Assembly: GCA_009823505.1 (NCBI GenBank)
Contig: VZQC01013302.1
Location: 3,370,980 to 3,434,979, forward strand
Length of the DNA stretch: 64,000 bases
Source: Rhizomys pruinosus
Lineage: Eukaryota > Chordata > Mammalia > Rodentia > Spalacidae
Reading direction: 5' to 3'
A program made the translations under genes and the position numbers. Under the pieces are notes generated by a model. That model was not told the DNA's origin. It was given only the letters and a program-made list of their open reading frames with translations, and made no database searches. This document shows, in pieces, positions 11,750 to 22,839 of this stretch; the first letter of the stretch is position 1; every line of letters begins with the position of its first letter.

Positions 11750-12114
11750 ACAGTTTGTAACCATACCTTATAATGCCACAGTACATTGCAGCTTACAATA
11801 TGTTCTGTCATTTTTTTAAATTTTGTAGATTGATAGCCTAATTTCAAAAAGGATACAGAAATTTGAAGTGAGGGGTGGAGATACTGTAAGAATTGGGAGA
11901 ATGTTTGAGACTTTAGAAGGAGGAGTAGTTTAGCATAGGGTAAGAATCTCTGCAGCCTGTGGATGTTCTGTGCTGAGAGTTTTAGTAACCACGAGGAAAC
12001 TGAAATGTTTAATAATGGATGATGATAGTGCAGGACGCATGAAGAAAAAAAAATGATGGAAAGAGAAAAAGCAAATGCTATTCTTAGGATCTTTGTGTTA
12101 GAAGCAGGGATGCG
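11750..12114. other. Non-coding, nothing recognised
   Basis: AT-rich with scattered GA-rich stretches. The 100-codon minus-strand frame at 11545-11847 is mostly the antisense of the L1 fragment. Confidence 0.4.
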
Positions 12115-12375
12115 GGATGGAGAGATGGTTCAGCAGATAAGAGCACAGGCTGCTCTTCTAGAGGATCCAGGTTCAAATCCCAGCACCCACATTGTGGCTA
12201 ACAATCACCCTTAATGCAATCCAGGTTCAAATCCCAGCACCCACATTGTGGCTAACAATCACCCTTAATGCGGATTCCAGGGGATCCGATGTTTTCCTCT
12301 GATCTATGTTGCACAAAATGGCTGCGCCAACATATATATTAGCATAACACACACCAAAAGTAAACAAATAAATAA
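12115..12375 (+). mobile_element. B2 SINE with 54-bp internal tandem duplication
   Basis: Head 'GGGATGGAGAGATGGTTCAGC'-type with A/B-box region. 12165-12218 is repeated at 12219-12272 (ATCCAGGTTCAAATCCCAGC...CTTAATGC), offset exactly 54. The duplication includes the B-box-like GGTTCAAATCC, so this SINE has two B boxes. Confidence 0.93.
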
Positions 12376-13471
12376 TAGCTAAAAAGCAAAGAAGCAGGGG
12401 TGCAAGAGAAGGAAATATAAAAAAATATCTCTGAGATATAGGCTTGAAACTAATCAGTTGGCTGCCTGGCTATTAGAAGTTATGCAAAGGATTAATATTT
12501 GAAGTTTTATTTGTATAATATCTGACTATGACTACTTTGAGACATTTTTTAGTGATTCAGGTGGGAATGCTGAGCAGGATGAATTAAAGATGCACACTAG
12601 ATTAAGTATCTGAAGAAGAATGAAAATTGCTGGACCATTTTGGATGAATTATTCAGAAATAGTTTGGGGGGACAAAATATATAACTAAAAGGTCATTACT
12701 AATAAAATTTTATAAAAATATTAAGCTATGAAAAGTAGAATATGAACATCTAGCATGAAAGCAAGGTAGAGTTGAAATGAAATCACCTTACTCCCTTATT
12801 AATTACCTAATTTCCCATTCTGGAATACAGGTGTAGAGTTACTTCATCATAATCATGTGTTTTGTGTATGTACCAGAGATAAATTACATTTTGAAGTGAT
12901 ATAAAAGATGTGTAAACTAGGTGACAAGATGAATATGTTGCTTTAGTTGTGCAGGTCATAGTAAGTGTAGAGAGAAAGATAATGTATGTCGAGTATGGCC
13001 ATTATGTTGGTTAGAGGTTAAACAGTTGAGACTCATTCAAACAAACTGGTGAGACATTGTCAACTAAGTATGAAGAGAGAGATACAGTTTCTAGATGATG
13101 CAAAGAGTAAGTAAGGAGAGAGCTACCTTGGGCATATGAATGGGAGGAAGAGCAGGTGGTGGAACCTGCTATTTGTTAAACTGGCAGTGATGGACCCCAA
13201 AGGAAATTCAAGGATGCAACTAGGCTTTAAAATGGAGAATAAAGACTTTAAAGAAAGTAGTGGAGGCTTGGAATGAGCATTTTGATTTACTGTACACTAT
13301 TAACTGAGAGGGGAAAATACTGATAACTTTTTCTTAAAATGAAAAAAGTTATGAGAGTTGATGTTTCCAGGGAAGTTTGTTTACTTACTTTTCTCACATT
13401 AGAAAGCTCATTTTGGGTCTACTTCCAAATAAATAAATGAAGAAAGGAATTTCACTATTTTCTTTTAATAT
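12376..13471. other. Non-coding AT-rich stretch
   Basis: No exon-like segment or clear repeat family. 12970-13270 is GA-rich on the + strand, perhaps a remnant of the mammal-wide repeat seen at 14560. Confidence 0.4.
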
Positions 13472-13486
13472 AAAATTAGTATTCTA

Positions 13487-13704
13487 GGGGCTGGAGAGAT
13501 GGTTCAGCAGTTAACACTAGCTGCTCCTACAGAAGACCTTTGTTTGATTCCTAGGACCCATATGGCAGCTAACAACTGTCCATAACTCCAGTTCCAGGGT
13601 ATCTGACACCCTCTTCTGACCTCCATGGGCATTACACGACATGGGTGCACTTAACACACATGTAGGTAATACACTCATACACATAAAAAATAATGTAAGA
13701 TATC
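13487..13704 (+). mobile_element. B2 SINE, older form
   Basis: Target duplication AAAATTAGTATTCTA at 13472-13486 and 13705-13719. Head GGGGCTGGAGAGATGGTTC. The middle has a single 'AACTCCAGTTCCAGGG' block, so it belongs to the form without the 17-bp duplication. Confidence 0.96.
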
Positions 13705-13775
13705 AAAATTAGTATTCTATTGAAATTTTCAGAAAATTTAATAAAGTATAAAAGTGTATAAGAAACTACTTACTG

Positions 13776-13860
13776 TGGGGCTGAGAATGTAGCCCAGAGG
13801 CAGAGTGATTTCTTGGTATATACAAGGTACTGGGTTCATTACAGCAATACAGAAAGCCAA
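13776..13860 (+). mobile_element. ID-like SINE remnant
   Basis: GGGGCTGAGAATGTAGCCCAG...GCAGAGTG...ACTGGGTTCA keeps the tRNA-Ala-like ID layout with a B box. Diverged. Confidence 0.6.
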
Positions 13861-14169
13861 ACCAAAAATTCCCTACACAAAAATTTAACCCACTATTAGA
13901 ATTATTAACATTTTATGATTTGTTCTCATATTTGTGAACAATCTTTTAGAAGGTATCTTTTAAAAGCAAATTTGCATACTGCTTATTTTAATGACATCAT
14001 GAAACCTTTTTGTCATTAAATGTCCTTTGTAAGCATCATTAAATTTATTAGCTTGAATTCTGATTAAAGTTTATGAAGTACTGATGTTTGGTATAAATGC
14101 TTACTACAATTTACTATGATACAAATGCTAAAGAGATAAGACATACATTATTGATGCTTAAAAACATTT

Positions 14170-14325
14170 ATTGACTATCTTCTATGATAATAATATTACT
14201 TTATTCCAGACTTTGTTCTAAGGCTTTACATAGATTATACTATCTGATAATCACGCTGACAATAATATTATCTTATCCCAGATTTTCTTCTAAGTGCTTT
14301 ACATAGATAATCACCCTGACCATTT
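14170..14325. repeat. Imperfect tandem duplication, about 70-75 bp
   Basis: Two copies of a block reading AATAATATTA(C/T)...CCCAGA(C/T)TTT...TTTACATAGAT...AATCAC(G/C)CTGAC, starting near 14187 and 14261. Probably duplication of an old MIR-like segment. Confidence 0.7.
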
Positions 14326-14559
14326 GAAAAGCTTTTAATTACTATTAACATTTTACATAAGGAGGTCCATTAATAAAGCTTAGGTTCTCATAGCTACTAG
14401 ATGTGGAAATGGAGTTCAAACAAGACTTGTCCCAAGTCTTCCTAAGTCCATACATTTTTACATTGTATGCTAAGCCCTGCTCTAGAAAAGAGATAAAATG
14501 ATATAGAAGCCAATAGAGTTTCTGTTCTCTCTGAGCCACAGTGTAGAAAGGAAACTGAA

Positions 14560-14960
14560 ATCAGTGTACTGAAGATGGACATGAGTCTATTAGAGACTGA
14601 CTAGCAGGTTGGGGAAGGCATCTGGGAGAAGCGGCACAAACTGAGTTCTGAAGAATAAGTCACACTGGATTAAGATGGTGAAAGAAATGTTCTAGATGAG
14701 GGAACAGCATGGGGCAAGACACTGGGCTGGAAAGGAACAGGGATACTCAGGATGTGGATGGAATTTAGTGTACTGTCAAGATTGGATGGGAGGAGGCTGT
14801 GACAAAGCCTGTAGGGTATGCTGAGTAAATTTAGCTGTACATCAAGGACAATATGAATCTCAAAGAGTTAAACAGGAGGTGACATAATCAGATTTGTGTT
14901 TTGCAAAAACTCTTTCCTTCCACAATGAGGCAGATGCACTGGATGGAACCAGGGGCACAT
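14560..14960 (+). mobile_element. Ancient mammal-wide interspersed repeat remnant
   Basis: Contains 'GGGAACAGCATGGGGCAAG' and 'GTGACATAATCAGATTTGTG', phrases of a common ancient mammalian repeat whose name I am not sure of. Other fragments with the same phrase are at 16600-16760 and about 18370-18450. Confidence 0.55.
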
Positions 14961-15474
14961 GGAGTGGAATTTTGGGAGACTTTCTGAAGCCAACTAACCA
15001 ATTGGGATAGTTTGCTCTAATGTGGGATTCAATAAATATTTATGCTGTAAATTTGGAAATGCTGGTATAATTCATGGATATAAACTTCCTGAGGGATGAG
15101 ATAGAAAACATCAGAAAAAGACCAAAATAAAGACTTCTTCTATTTTGGACTGGGGAGCCATGGACACCTAAAGCATGCAAGCAAATATTCTGAGTTGGCT
15201 CTAAAATGGAATCAGAATACTTTTCCTGAGGCAATCATAAGTGCAGATGAAATTGCCCAGGGTAAAGAAGAATGTGAAAAGAGAATGTGTTTGTCTGGGG
15301 AAAACTAGCTCATAGTTGAGAAAAGAATCCAATTTGTTAAATAAAATATTAGGAGAGTTTGTTGGCTGTAGGCCAGAGGCCACTGAGGTGGTGATAAATT
15401 TATGAGAGTCTTGCCTACTCTGAGGTACATTTCTGCATACAGTACCTGCTATGTTGGCTGCAGTGGTAGAGAAG
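14961..15474. other. Non-coding, nothing recognised
   Basis: Short opposing ORFs of 60-64 codons only. No splice-flanked open segment. Confidence 0.4.
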
Positions 15475-15489
15475 CCTCCACTACTTTCT

Positions 15490-15743
15490 TATTTTTTAAT
15501 TTTTTTAAATTTTATTTATTTCTGTTTGTATATGAATGTACTGTCTGCATGCAAGTTTGTGCACCGGTGTAGTGCAGTGCCGCGGAGGTCAGAAGAGGGT
15601 GTTGGATTCCCCTGGAACTGGAGTTCTCCTGGAATTGGAGTTTCAGACGGTTCTAGGCCGCCATGTGGGTGCTGGGGATTGAACCCGGGTCCTCTGTAAG
15701 AGCAGTCGGTGCTCTTAACCGCTAGGCCATCTCTCCAGCTCCA
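15490..15743 (-). mobile_element. B2 SINE, young subfamily, antisense
   Basis: Target duplication CCTCCACTACTTTCT (15475-15489) and CCTCCATTACTTTCT (15744-15758), one mismatch. It has the 17-bp internal duplication. It sits at the outer edge of the inverted-duplication left arm. Confidence 0.95.
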
Positions 15744-15754
15744 CCTCCATTACT

Positions 15755-15857
15755 TTCTTTAAAGTCTATATTCTCCATTTTTAAAACCTAGTTGCATCCT
15801 TGAAGAGCTAAGAGCCAGGCCTGGCAGGAAGATAGGATCTGGAACATGCAGGCTGTG

Positions 15858-15916
<59 letters not shown>

Positions 15917-16099
15917 TCTGACCACAAAGGAGCTGTTGAAAACTTCTCAATCTAGCCCCTTCCCTGCCTTCAATATCCTGGAGCTTTAAACATAAGCAGA
16001 ATATACAGAATAAGGTCTTAGAAGGTTTTTTTGGCCTTCACATTGGAAAATCAGACACAGTTTCACTGATGCTTAATAGTAACAGGAAGGTCTCCTATG
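15755..16099 (+). repeat. Left arm of a large inverted duplication
   Basis: Reverse-complement match to 16392-17195. 15951-15995 is identical over 45 bases to the complement of 16934-16978. 15996-16099 matches the complement of 16392-16511 with scattered changes, and 15755-15950 matches the complement of 16979-17195 more loosely. The CA repeat at 15863-15914 is mirrored by the GT repeat of the other arm. Confidence 0.92.
15863..15914. repeat. (AC)26 microsatellite
   Basis: Uninterrupted dinucleotide run, the counterpart of the GT run at 17024-17075. Confidence 0.97.
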
Positions 16100-16391
16100 T
16101 ATCTTAATAAGAAAACAGCATTCAGTGCATATAATAGCTAAGGGAGAGTAATACATTATAAGAATTTAAAAGACTTTTTGTTTTCTGTCAAAATGCAAAT
16201 AACAAAGTTTGGATCATCCACTTTCGTATTGAAAAAAAAGAAAAGAAAAAGAAAAAGAAAATAAAGGAGAAAGATTAGGGAACTCTTTGTAAAAAAATAA
16301 AATGTCAGGACAGCTGGGGCTACAGGGAGAAGACCAAAACAAACAAACAAACAAACAAACAAACAAACAAACAACGTCATCTTGGGAAGTT
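16100..16391. other. Spacer between inverted arms
   Basis: About 292 bp unrelated to either arm. It holds an A/G-rich stretch, a B1 3'-end fragment ('GGACAGCTGGGGCTACAGGG', 16309-16328) and an (AAAC)n run at about 16337-16373. Confidence 0.8.
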
Positions 16392-17017
16392 CATAGGAGA
16401 CCTTCCTGTTGCTATTAATGATCAGTGAAATTGTGTCTGGTTTTCCAACGTGGAGGTCGAAAAAAAAGAAACCCTTCTTCTAAGACCTTATTATGTATAT
16501 TCTGCTTTTAATGGCATGGGCAAATCTCGACCAAAATATTCCAAAAGAGGGAAACGAATAGGAAAAAGTCAATCATACCCCAGTGGAGGGAGAGAGAGAT
16601 AGAGCAAGTTCAAGGTCCAAATGGTAACAGCTTTGAAAGCCACCATGAAGAATTTTCATTTGTTTCAAGTGACATGAGTAAATGTCAGATAGTTCTGAGC
16701 AGGGAGTGATGTGATCTGATCTTCTTTGTAAATGAGTCATCCTGTTGGTAGTACTGTGGACAGGACACCCTGGAAGCAGACCTCTTCATTTTCAGGCAGT
16801 TCAAGGGCAGAAGTGGTTTAAAGTAAGTATGGGATGGCAGCTGCATGTCGATAAAAAGGAGCCCTTCAGTACCAATTCCTGCAATAGTGATGTCTAAGTA
16901 GAGAGGCCTCAGTGCTTGCTGGAGATGCTATAGTTATGTTTAAAGCTCCAGGATATTGAAGGCAGGGAAGGGGCTAGATTGAGGAGTTTGCAGCAGCTCC
17001 TTTGTGGTCAGAAGAAG

Positions 17018-17080
<63 letters not shown>

Positions 17081-17195
17081 CACAGCTGCATGTTCCAGAT
17101 CTCATCTTCCTTCCAGGCCTTTCTCTTTACTTCCTTGAAGGATCTTCTCTTGGGACATTTATCTGAAAAATATGAAGAATTATGTCTTTACCTCA
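16392..17195 (-). repeat. Right arm of the inverted duplication, with extra 420 bp
   Basis: Two matching blocks, 16392-16511 and 16934-17195, correspond to contiguous sequence in the left arm. They are separated by about 422 bp (16512-16933) absent from the left arm. That extra piece contains an ancient mammal-wide repeat fragment ('GTGATGTGATCTGATC'), so deletion from the left arm is likelier than insertion here. GT run at 17024-17075. Confidence 0.9.
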
Positions 17196-17965
17196 CTCTC
17201 TGCTGTTTTCCCTTCAAGTGAGGCAGGGTGTGAGAGAGGGATTTCCAGTGTAGATTTTTTTGGCATTTGTATGTTAAAATGATATCATCAGATGAGTCAT
17301 TCCACAGTTTTGATTATATATCAAGTTTACCATTCTCTGTGTTTTAATTTCTCATTGGCTACAAAACCTTAAACATATTATTTTGAAAAAGAATTGTTCT
17401 TTAAATCTGGTGTTTGGATGTCATAGTTCCCATAGTTAAATTTTATCCTCCTCCCAACTCAGCCTATATAGAATTCCCAGTTCTCATTAAAGAGTAGTCC
17501 CATGAGCTTTTAGGCACATAGTAACTTCACAAAGATTACATATCACTTCTATTTTTAGGTCTATGTGAAATATCAGCCTCCCTTTCTTCTGTTTATATTA
17601 AAAGCACTCTTTCTGAAATCTCCCACATGACTTCAGGCTAGTCTGAAGTAGGACTTGGTGAATGTGTATATTGTTGTTGCAGCTTGGGGCTTTGTAGGAA
17701 CAGCTGTATTAATTTACCAAGTCTAGAGAAGAAGGATTTTACAGATCCTGAAAGCCTAGTCAGAGCTGTGTATCACTCTGGTTTTGGGATATTCATTTAT
17801 TTAATACTTATACAGCATCAGTAATTAAATACTGTATATATGGTACTGAATTTAGTGCTTGCATTATATAGTTACTTAGATACATAGTTTTTAAAGGCAA
17901 CAAAGCCTAAAGGCAACAAAAGCCTAAAAAGTGTAGAGTTTTCAACAGTGATTGTCATAGCCCTC
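17196..17965. other. Non-coding stretch
   Basis: AT-rich intronic-looking sequence. No recognised repeat or exon. Confidence 0.4.
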
Positions 17966-18125
17966 CATTTTTATTTATTTATTTATTTTTTGGTGTTTTT
18001 GAGACAGGGTATCCCTGTAGCCCCAGCTGTCCTGGTGACCAGGCTGGTCTTGCACTCACAGACATCTGCCTGTCTCTCTGCCTCCTGAGTCCTGGGATTA
18101 AAGGCGTGCACCACCACACCCAGCT
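17966..18125 (-). mobile_element. B1 SINE, antisense
   Basis: GAGACAGGGTATCCCTGTAG through 'GGATTAAAGGCGTGCACCAC'. Lost about 15 bp in the middle (CCTGGTGACCAGGCTGG). Confidence 0.93.
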
Positions 18126-19540
18126 GTTACAGCCACTTTATAGGAGGAATTTATACACAGAGTAGGAACACGTGGTAAATACTGGGAAAGCACAGTCTTA
18201 AAGAGATGATCAAGGTTTGGGACAAGTTAAAGGGACAACCTGAGAAGTAACAGCTAAAACCAGAGTCATTGTGAGGTCTGTAAATACCCCAGTATGGGTA
18301 GAGCTTACTAGGTTATGTGTTGAGGAAGTAAGGTTAAGATAGTCAAGTGTGACATGCTAGGACTTATGAATATATTCTGTGAACAAAGGGAACCATAAAG
18401 AGTCTTAAGCAGAGTTGTATTATAACTGTATTTTCATTTCAAAAGACCACTTAGGGAACAAGTTTGTACCAAGCCCAGATTATTGTCCGATCATCCACAT
18501 AAGGGAAAGCTGCGGTGGAGAGTAGCTGGGGCAGAGATGGCGAGGACAGTGGAAAGAAAGGACAGAGTGCCACAATGTTAAGAAGCGGAATCTTGCAATT
18601 TCATGTGCTTGCGACCTACATGTGCCCCCGGGAAAGACAAGTATCACATGATACTGCCGAATGTGGTTAGTAGAGATGTCTTACTGTTCCTTGAGTCCTT
18701 GGCTCAGTGAGCTTCCTCAGTTTTCATTTTGCAAACAACACTAGCGACGTGCTGTGCTACAGACCTTGACGTCATCTTCACCTGACAGAGTGTGGGGAAT
18801 TGACACCCAGTACAGTAATCTGACTGTTGCTCTCCGTCTCTGAGCTCTTTAATTATATTTATCTGGATATTTTCATTCAGGCCATTGAACTCTCCTGTCT
18901 GTTTTTCTGTCTCCTTTTATTCCTAGTTTAATAGAGTTTCACTATTATTTCTTTTTATAAGCAGTCTAGAGCATACAAGACCAACCCTAGCATTTAAATT
19001 TTAGTACATTCAATGAGCTTATTCTTTTATTTTATGATGTTTCCTTTGTACAGGTTTGTAATGTGGATTTGGGGTATTGGGGGCTAAAAGGAAGTTAGGC
19101 AACAGGGCACCACCATTGTGTGGATTCAGAGCACCCCTCACTGGCCCTGTATGCTGTGCTCACAGGTTTCTACTACGTTCCTCTTCTGAAAACTGCAGGT
19201 TTCAAACTTCAACACTTTCTTCTGTCCTCTTTCTAAGTTTATATCTTGCCTCAAAACTCAATTAATATTTGATCTTGTTCTCTATTTCAAAGACATAATT
19301 GAACAAGACATGTTTGAGTCCTTTGCCCATGCAATACACATCTTCAAATATCTACAGGAACTCTTATCTCTCATTTCTTCTGGCCATGGAAAGCAACACA
19401 AGCATGGAAATATTTAACAGTCATTCCCTGTCTTCACCTCATTATTTCTCTTTCAACTACCCCCCCATAGTAATCGCTTTGTATGGACTCTTACTTTCTC
19501 TGCAGACAAAATTTTTTTTCTTTATCTTTTCTCAGGATGT
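18126..19540. other. Mostly unassigned; L1 3' remnant near 18560-18680
   Basis: 18630-18670 reads AAAGACAAGTATCACATGAT, a phrase of old L1 3' ends. 18370-18450 resembles the mammal-wide repeat of 14560. 18480-18800 is more GC-rich than its surroundings. Otherwise no gene or RNA seen. Confidence 0.4.
18767..18774. promoter_or_regulatory. Palindromic CRE-type octamer TGACGTCA
   Basis: A full CREB/ATF consensus in a locally CpG-containing stretch. No TATA box, CpG island or transcript start is visible around it, so activity is unsupported. Confidence 0.2.
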
Positions 19541-19544
19541 GTAT

Positions 19545-20045
19545 GTAGAATATTTATGTTTGTGTAGGTGTGGGCATACAACTGTGTTCAAATGCACACA
19601 TATGGAAGTCGCAGATCGACATAGGTATCTTCCTTGATCTCTGTTCTCCTTATTTTTTTTTAATTTTTTTTAATTTTTATTTATTTCCGTATGTGTATGA
19701 ATGTACTGTCTGCATGCAAGTTTGTGCACCCGTGTCATGCAATGCTGCGGAGGTCAGAAGAGGGTCTCGGATTCCCCTGGAACTGGAGTTCTCCTGGAAT
19801 TGGAGTTTCAGATGGTTCTCAGCCACCATGTGGGTGCTGGGGATCGAACCCAGGTCCTCTGTAAGAGCGGTCGGCGCTCTTAACCACTAGGCCATCTCTC
19901 CAGCCCTCACCTTATTTTTTGAGACAGAGCTTCACTGATTCAGCTAGGCTAGCTGCCAGTGCCCTTCAGAGATCTACCTGTCTGCTCTCTAACACTGGGG
20001 TTATAAATGGACGCCACAAGCCTGGCATTTACATGTGTCCTGGAG
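19545..20045 (-). mobile_element. B4/RSINE-type SINE, antisense, split by a B2
   Basis: The left part (19545-19654: GTGTAGGTGTGGGCATACAA...) and right part (19907-20045: TTTTTTGAGACAGAGCTTCAC...CACTGGGGTTATAAATGG) form one composite tRNA/B1 SINE, interrupted by the B2 at 19655-19906. Confidence 0.7.
19655..19906 (-). mobile_element. B2 SINE, young subfamily, antisense
   Basis: Near-consensus copy with the 17-bp duplication ('GGAACTGGAGTT' then 'GGAATTGGAGTT'). Inserted in the T-rich centre of the B4. The target duplication is of CCTTATTTTTT type. Confidence 0.94.
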
Positions 20046-20094
20046 ATTATACTGATATCTCAAATTAATTAATTATCTTCTATTAATTAGTTAA

Positions 20095-20320
20095 TTAACT
20101 AAAATTGTGTGTATACATGTGCATCTCTGTGTGGGAATGTGCACTTGAATGAACATGCCCATGGAGTATCAAAAAGGGTGTCCAGTTTTTTGGAACTGGA
20201 GTTTTGGTGATTGTGAGCTACCTGACAAGGGTATTTGGGACCTGATCTCAGGTCTTGTGCAAGAGAGGTACTTGGTCTTCATGCTGAACCCCTAAACCTT
20301 CCTATCAAAACTGAATCCTT
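20095..20320 (-). mobile_element. Old B2/B3-type SINE, antisense
   Basis: 'GTGCATCTCTGTGTGGGAAT', 'GGTGTCCAGTTTTTTGGAAC' and 'GCAAGAGAGGTACTTGGTCT...GAACCCCTAAACC' keep the B3-like order, heavily diverged. Confidence 0.6.
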
Positions 20321-20381
20321 ATTTGAGCCTCAACCCTCCCTGCCCATAACCTTTCTAGATTTCTAGACCAGCTGTGTCAAT

Positions 20382-20382
<1 letters not shown>

Positions 20383-20427
<45 letters not shown>

Positions 20428-20446
20428 CATATATGTATATCTCAAG
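20383..20446. repeat. (CA)n-(TA)n microsatellite
   Basis: CA run from 20383 to about 20416, then ATATATATACATATATGTATAT. Confidence 0.93.
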
Positions 20447-20454
20447 ACGTTCAT

Positions 20455-21030
20455 GTTTGAATCTTTTGTTCTTGCATGAGTATATGACATATTTGTGTGT
20501 ATGTGTGCTATATATGCATATTTGAACATGTGTTTATGTGTGCATGTGGAGGCCAGAGGTCAAAAATTGGTGTCTTTTATTGCTCTCCTTATTTTTTTAT
20601 TTATTGTTTATGTGTATGAATGTACTGTCTGCATGTAGGTTTGTGCACCCATGTTATGCAGTGCTGTGGAGGTTAGAAGAGGGTGTTGGATTCCCTGGAG
20701 TTAAGAGAGGTTCTCAGCCGCCATGTGGGTGCTGGGTATCGAACCCCGGTCCTCTGCAAGAGCAGTCAGCGCTCTTAAGCTAGGCCATCTCTCTAGCCCC
20801 TCTCCTCCTTGTTTTTGACACAGAGTTTCTCAGTGAATCTGGAATTCACCAATTCAACTAGAATAGCTGGGCAGCATGCTGCAAAGTTTGCCCATCTCTG
20901 CTTTCCCAACCCTGGAAGTAAGCTGTGCACTACTGTGCTTAGCTCTTCATGTGGGTGCTGAGGATCAGAATGTGGGTCTCCATGCTTGGGTGACAAGTTC
21001 TCTAGCTATTCAGCCATTTCTACAGCCCCT
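20455..21030 (-). mobile_element. Second B4/RSINE-type SINE, antisense, split by a B2
   Basis: The left part is 20455-20593 (TGTGCATGTGGAGGCCAGAG). The right part is 20801-21030 (TTTTTGACACAGAGTTTCTC ... 'CATGTGGGTGCTGAGGATCA' ... 'TCTACAGCCCC'). Same family and orientation as the 19545 copy. Confidence 0.75.
20594..20800 (-). mobile_element. B2 SINE, older form, antisense
   Basis: Has 'GATTCCCTGGAGTTAAGAG' with no 17-bp duplication and a damaged head (TCTTAAGCTAGGCC). It lies in the same T-rich site of the B4 as the younger B2 at 19655. Confidence 0.93.
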
Positions 21031-21035
21031 GAATC

Positions 21036-21082
21036 ATTCATATATATATATATATAGTATAGTATATATATATATATATTAG
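21036..21082. repeat. (TA)n microsatellite at provirus edge
   Basis: TA run broken by GTATAG, directly abutting the LTR. AT-rich TATATA also flanks the other LTR at 23306-23350. Confidence 0.93.
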
Positions 21083-21560
21083 TCAGGCTCTCTAAGAACA
21101 GAAGCAACAGGACGAATTATAGCTATATACACTTTTTGATTTGCTCAGGTGACAGAGTTCAGGGTCCTAACAGTAGCCACAACACAAGGCCCTAGAGAGC
21201 TGAGATCCAGGGAATTGCTCAGGTCGCCAAGGCTGGATGTCTCAGTAGATCCCCAATCTGGTGCTGAACGCCTGGCATGGATTCCAGGAGGTCTGCTGGT
21301 CTCAGTACACGCTGGGATCCAAGGGTTGATCACAAGGGTTGATCACAGCGGCAAGACAATCACCACCAGTGAGAGAGAGGCAACCAGGAAAATGGGACCA
21401 GCTCCCTCTGCGCTGGCCTTTTATACTGCCTCGCCAGCAGAAGGTACGCCCACATTTGGGGTGGGCCATCCGGGTTGAGGTGGTCCAATCCGAAGATCCT
21501 TTTCTTCTTAATTTGTTTCCCTAGTCCAGTCAAGCTGACACCCAGGATTAACCATCACAA
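21083..21560 (-). repeat. 3' LTR of the ERVL/MaLR-class element
   Basis: Shares with the other LTR the blocks TTAGTCAGG...TCTCTAA, 'CAATCTGGTGCTGA', 'GGGACCAGCTCCCT', 'CTGCCTCGCCAGCAGAAGG' and 'GGGTGGGCCATCCGGGTTGA'. On the minus strand the end reads CCTGACTAATA, as in MaLR LTRs. A 14-bp duplication (GGGTTGATCACA(A/G)) is present at about 21323-21349. Confidence 0.8.
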
Positions 21561-21565
21561 TCCAC

Positions 21566-22838
21566 CCGTCAACTTGACACCCATAAATAACCGCTCTCTT
21601 AGGTTATGCTTTAATGTCCATTGCAAACAATGGCAGGTCATAATTCACCTAACATGATTATAAGTCTCATGTGCAACCAAGACATTATGTATCTTAGAGT
21701 AGAGTGGCAAGTCCTTGGAGGAACACTTGGCCTTCAGTATGCTAATACTAAGAGTATGAACAGCTTGAACACTTATCGTCAGTCACATTTCACAAAGGGA
21801 ACAACACAAGTATGGCTTGCTTAATATACGTATATAGAGGTGAACAAGCACATTTAACCAAATAGGACAAAAAGATTAATACAATATGTATAATCCACGT
21901 TTCTGCAACTGGTCCCGTGGCCTCAACTGATATTTATGAATACCTTCTTCTACTACCCATTCTGTATTTCCCCCCAGGGGCAATGGCACCATCTGAGCAG
22001 GTCTTGGCTCTTTCCCTGGAGGAGTGACCCATATGTTTCATCCTTGAAGGGTCTGGGCCTTTATTGTCCTGTTTTGGTTTGGGTTGTTGGAGTTTCCCAA
22101 TTGACTTAATCATAGGCATTGTAGCAACCAGAAGGCAACCCCTACAGGGGGCAGTTCTCCTGTCTCCTCGTTCTGAGTCAGACAAATATTCCGCTTGTGC
22201 GCCCATTGAGGAGAAAAATGTGTCGATTTCCCCTGTGAGTCTGGAGTCAATCAGTTCTGCCTAATACTGTTTGTTCCTTCTGTGAGCCTGTGTGTTTTAA
22301 GGGCAGTAGAGGGGTGGGAGCCAATTAGGCCAAGGGGAAGTTTAATCTTCCAGTTCAATGGAACGTTGCGTGTATCTCCTGGCAAAAAGCACACACGCCC
22401 CCGTTTGTAGCCAAAACATCTAGACCAGCAGGAATGCAAGGTCGTGGGTACAGGAAGCAGAAAATTTCACTACTGGGGGTCACTAGAGGGTGATATGTAG
22501 TGGAAACACCACCTTGGTATCCAGAGATGCTAGGAGCAAGAAGGCAACATCATTATTTTCCTTAGTTTTCCGCAATTTCCACATTTTTATTAAGAGTCCC
22601 TAATTCCTTGCTTCTCACAAGAGGTGAGGTAGGTGAGTCAAATGGATCTATCTTCATAATTAACATCAAATAGTCTGCACCATGGATTATCATTCCTCTT
22701 ATGCCACCAGGAAAGCCTTCAGTAACTCTAGGCTTCATTGGGTTTGAAAGCTGGCTCCAGAAACTACCAGCCCAATAAAGAAAATCATCCTTTCAATTCT
22801 GTTTTCTCTAGAACCACTTCCTGGTAACTGAATCTGTA
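21566..22838 (-). pseudogene. ERVL-type internal remnant with dUTPase-like piece
   Basis: Minus-strand frames at 22439-22251 and 22206-21934 contain short matches to the end of ERVL pol, including a dUTPase-like stretch and a Q/P-rich tail (KLQQPKPKQDNKGPDP). They lie in different frames with stops between. The position just upstream of the 3' LTR fits ERVL gene order. The rest (22440-22838) is leader-like and non-coding. Confidence 0.7.
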
Positions 22839-22839
22839 T

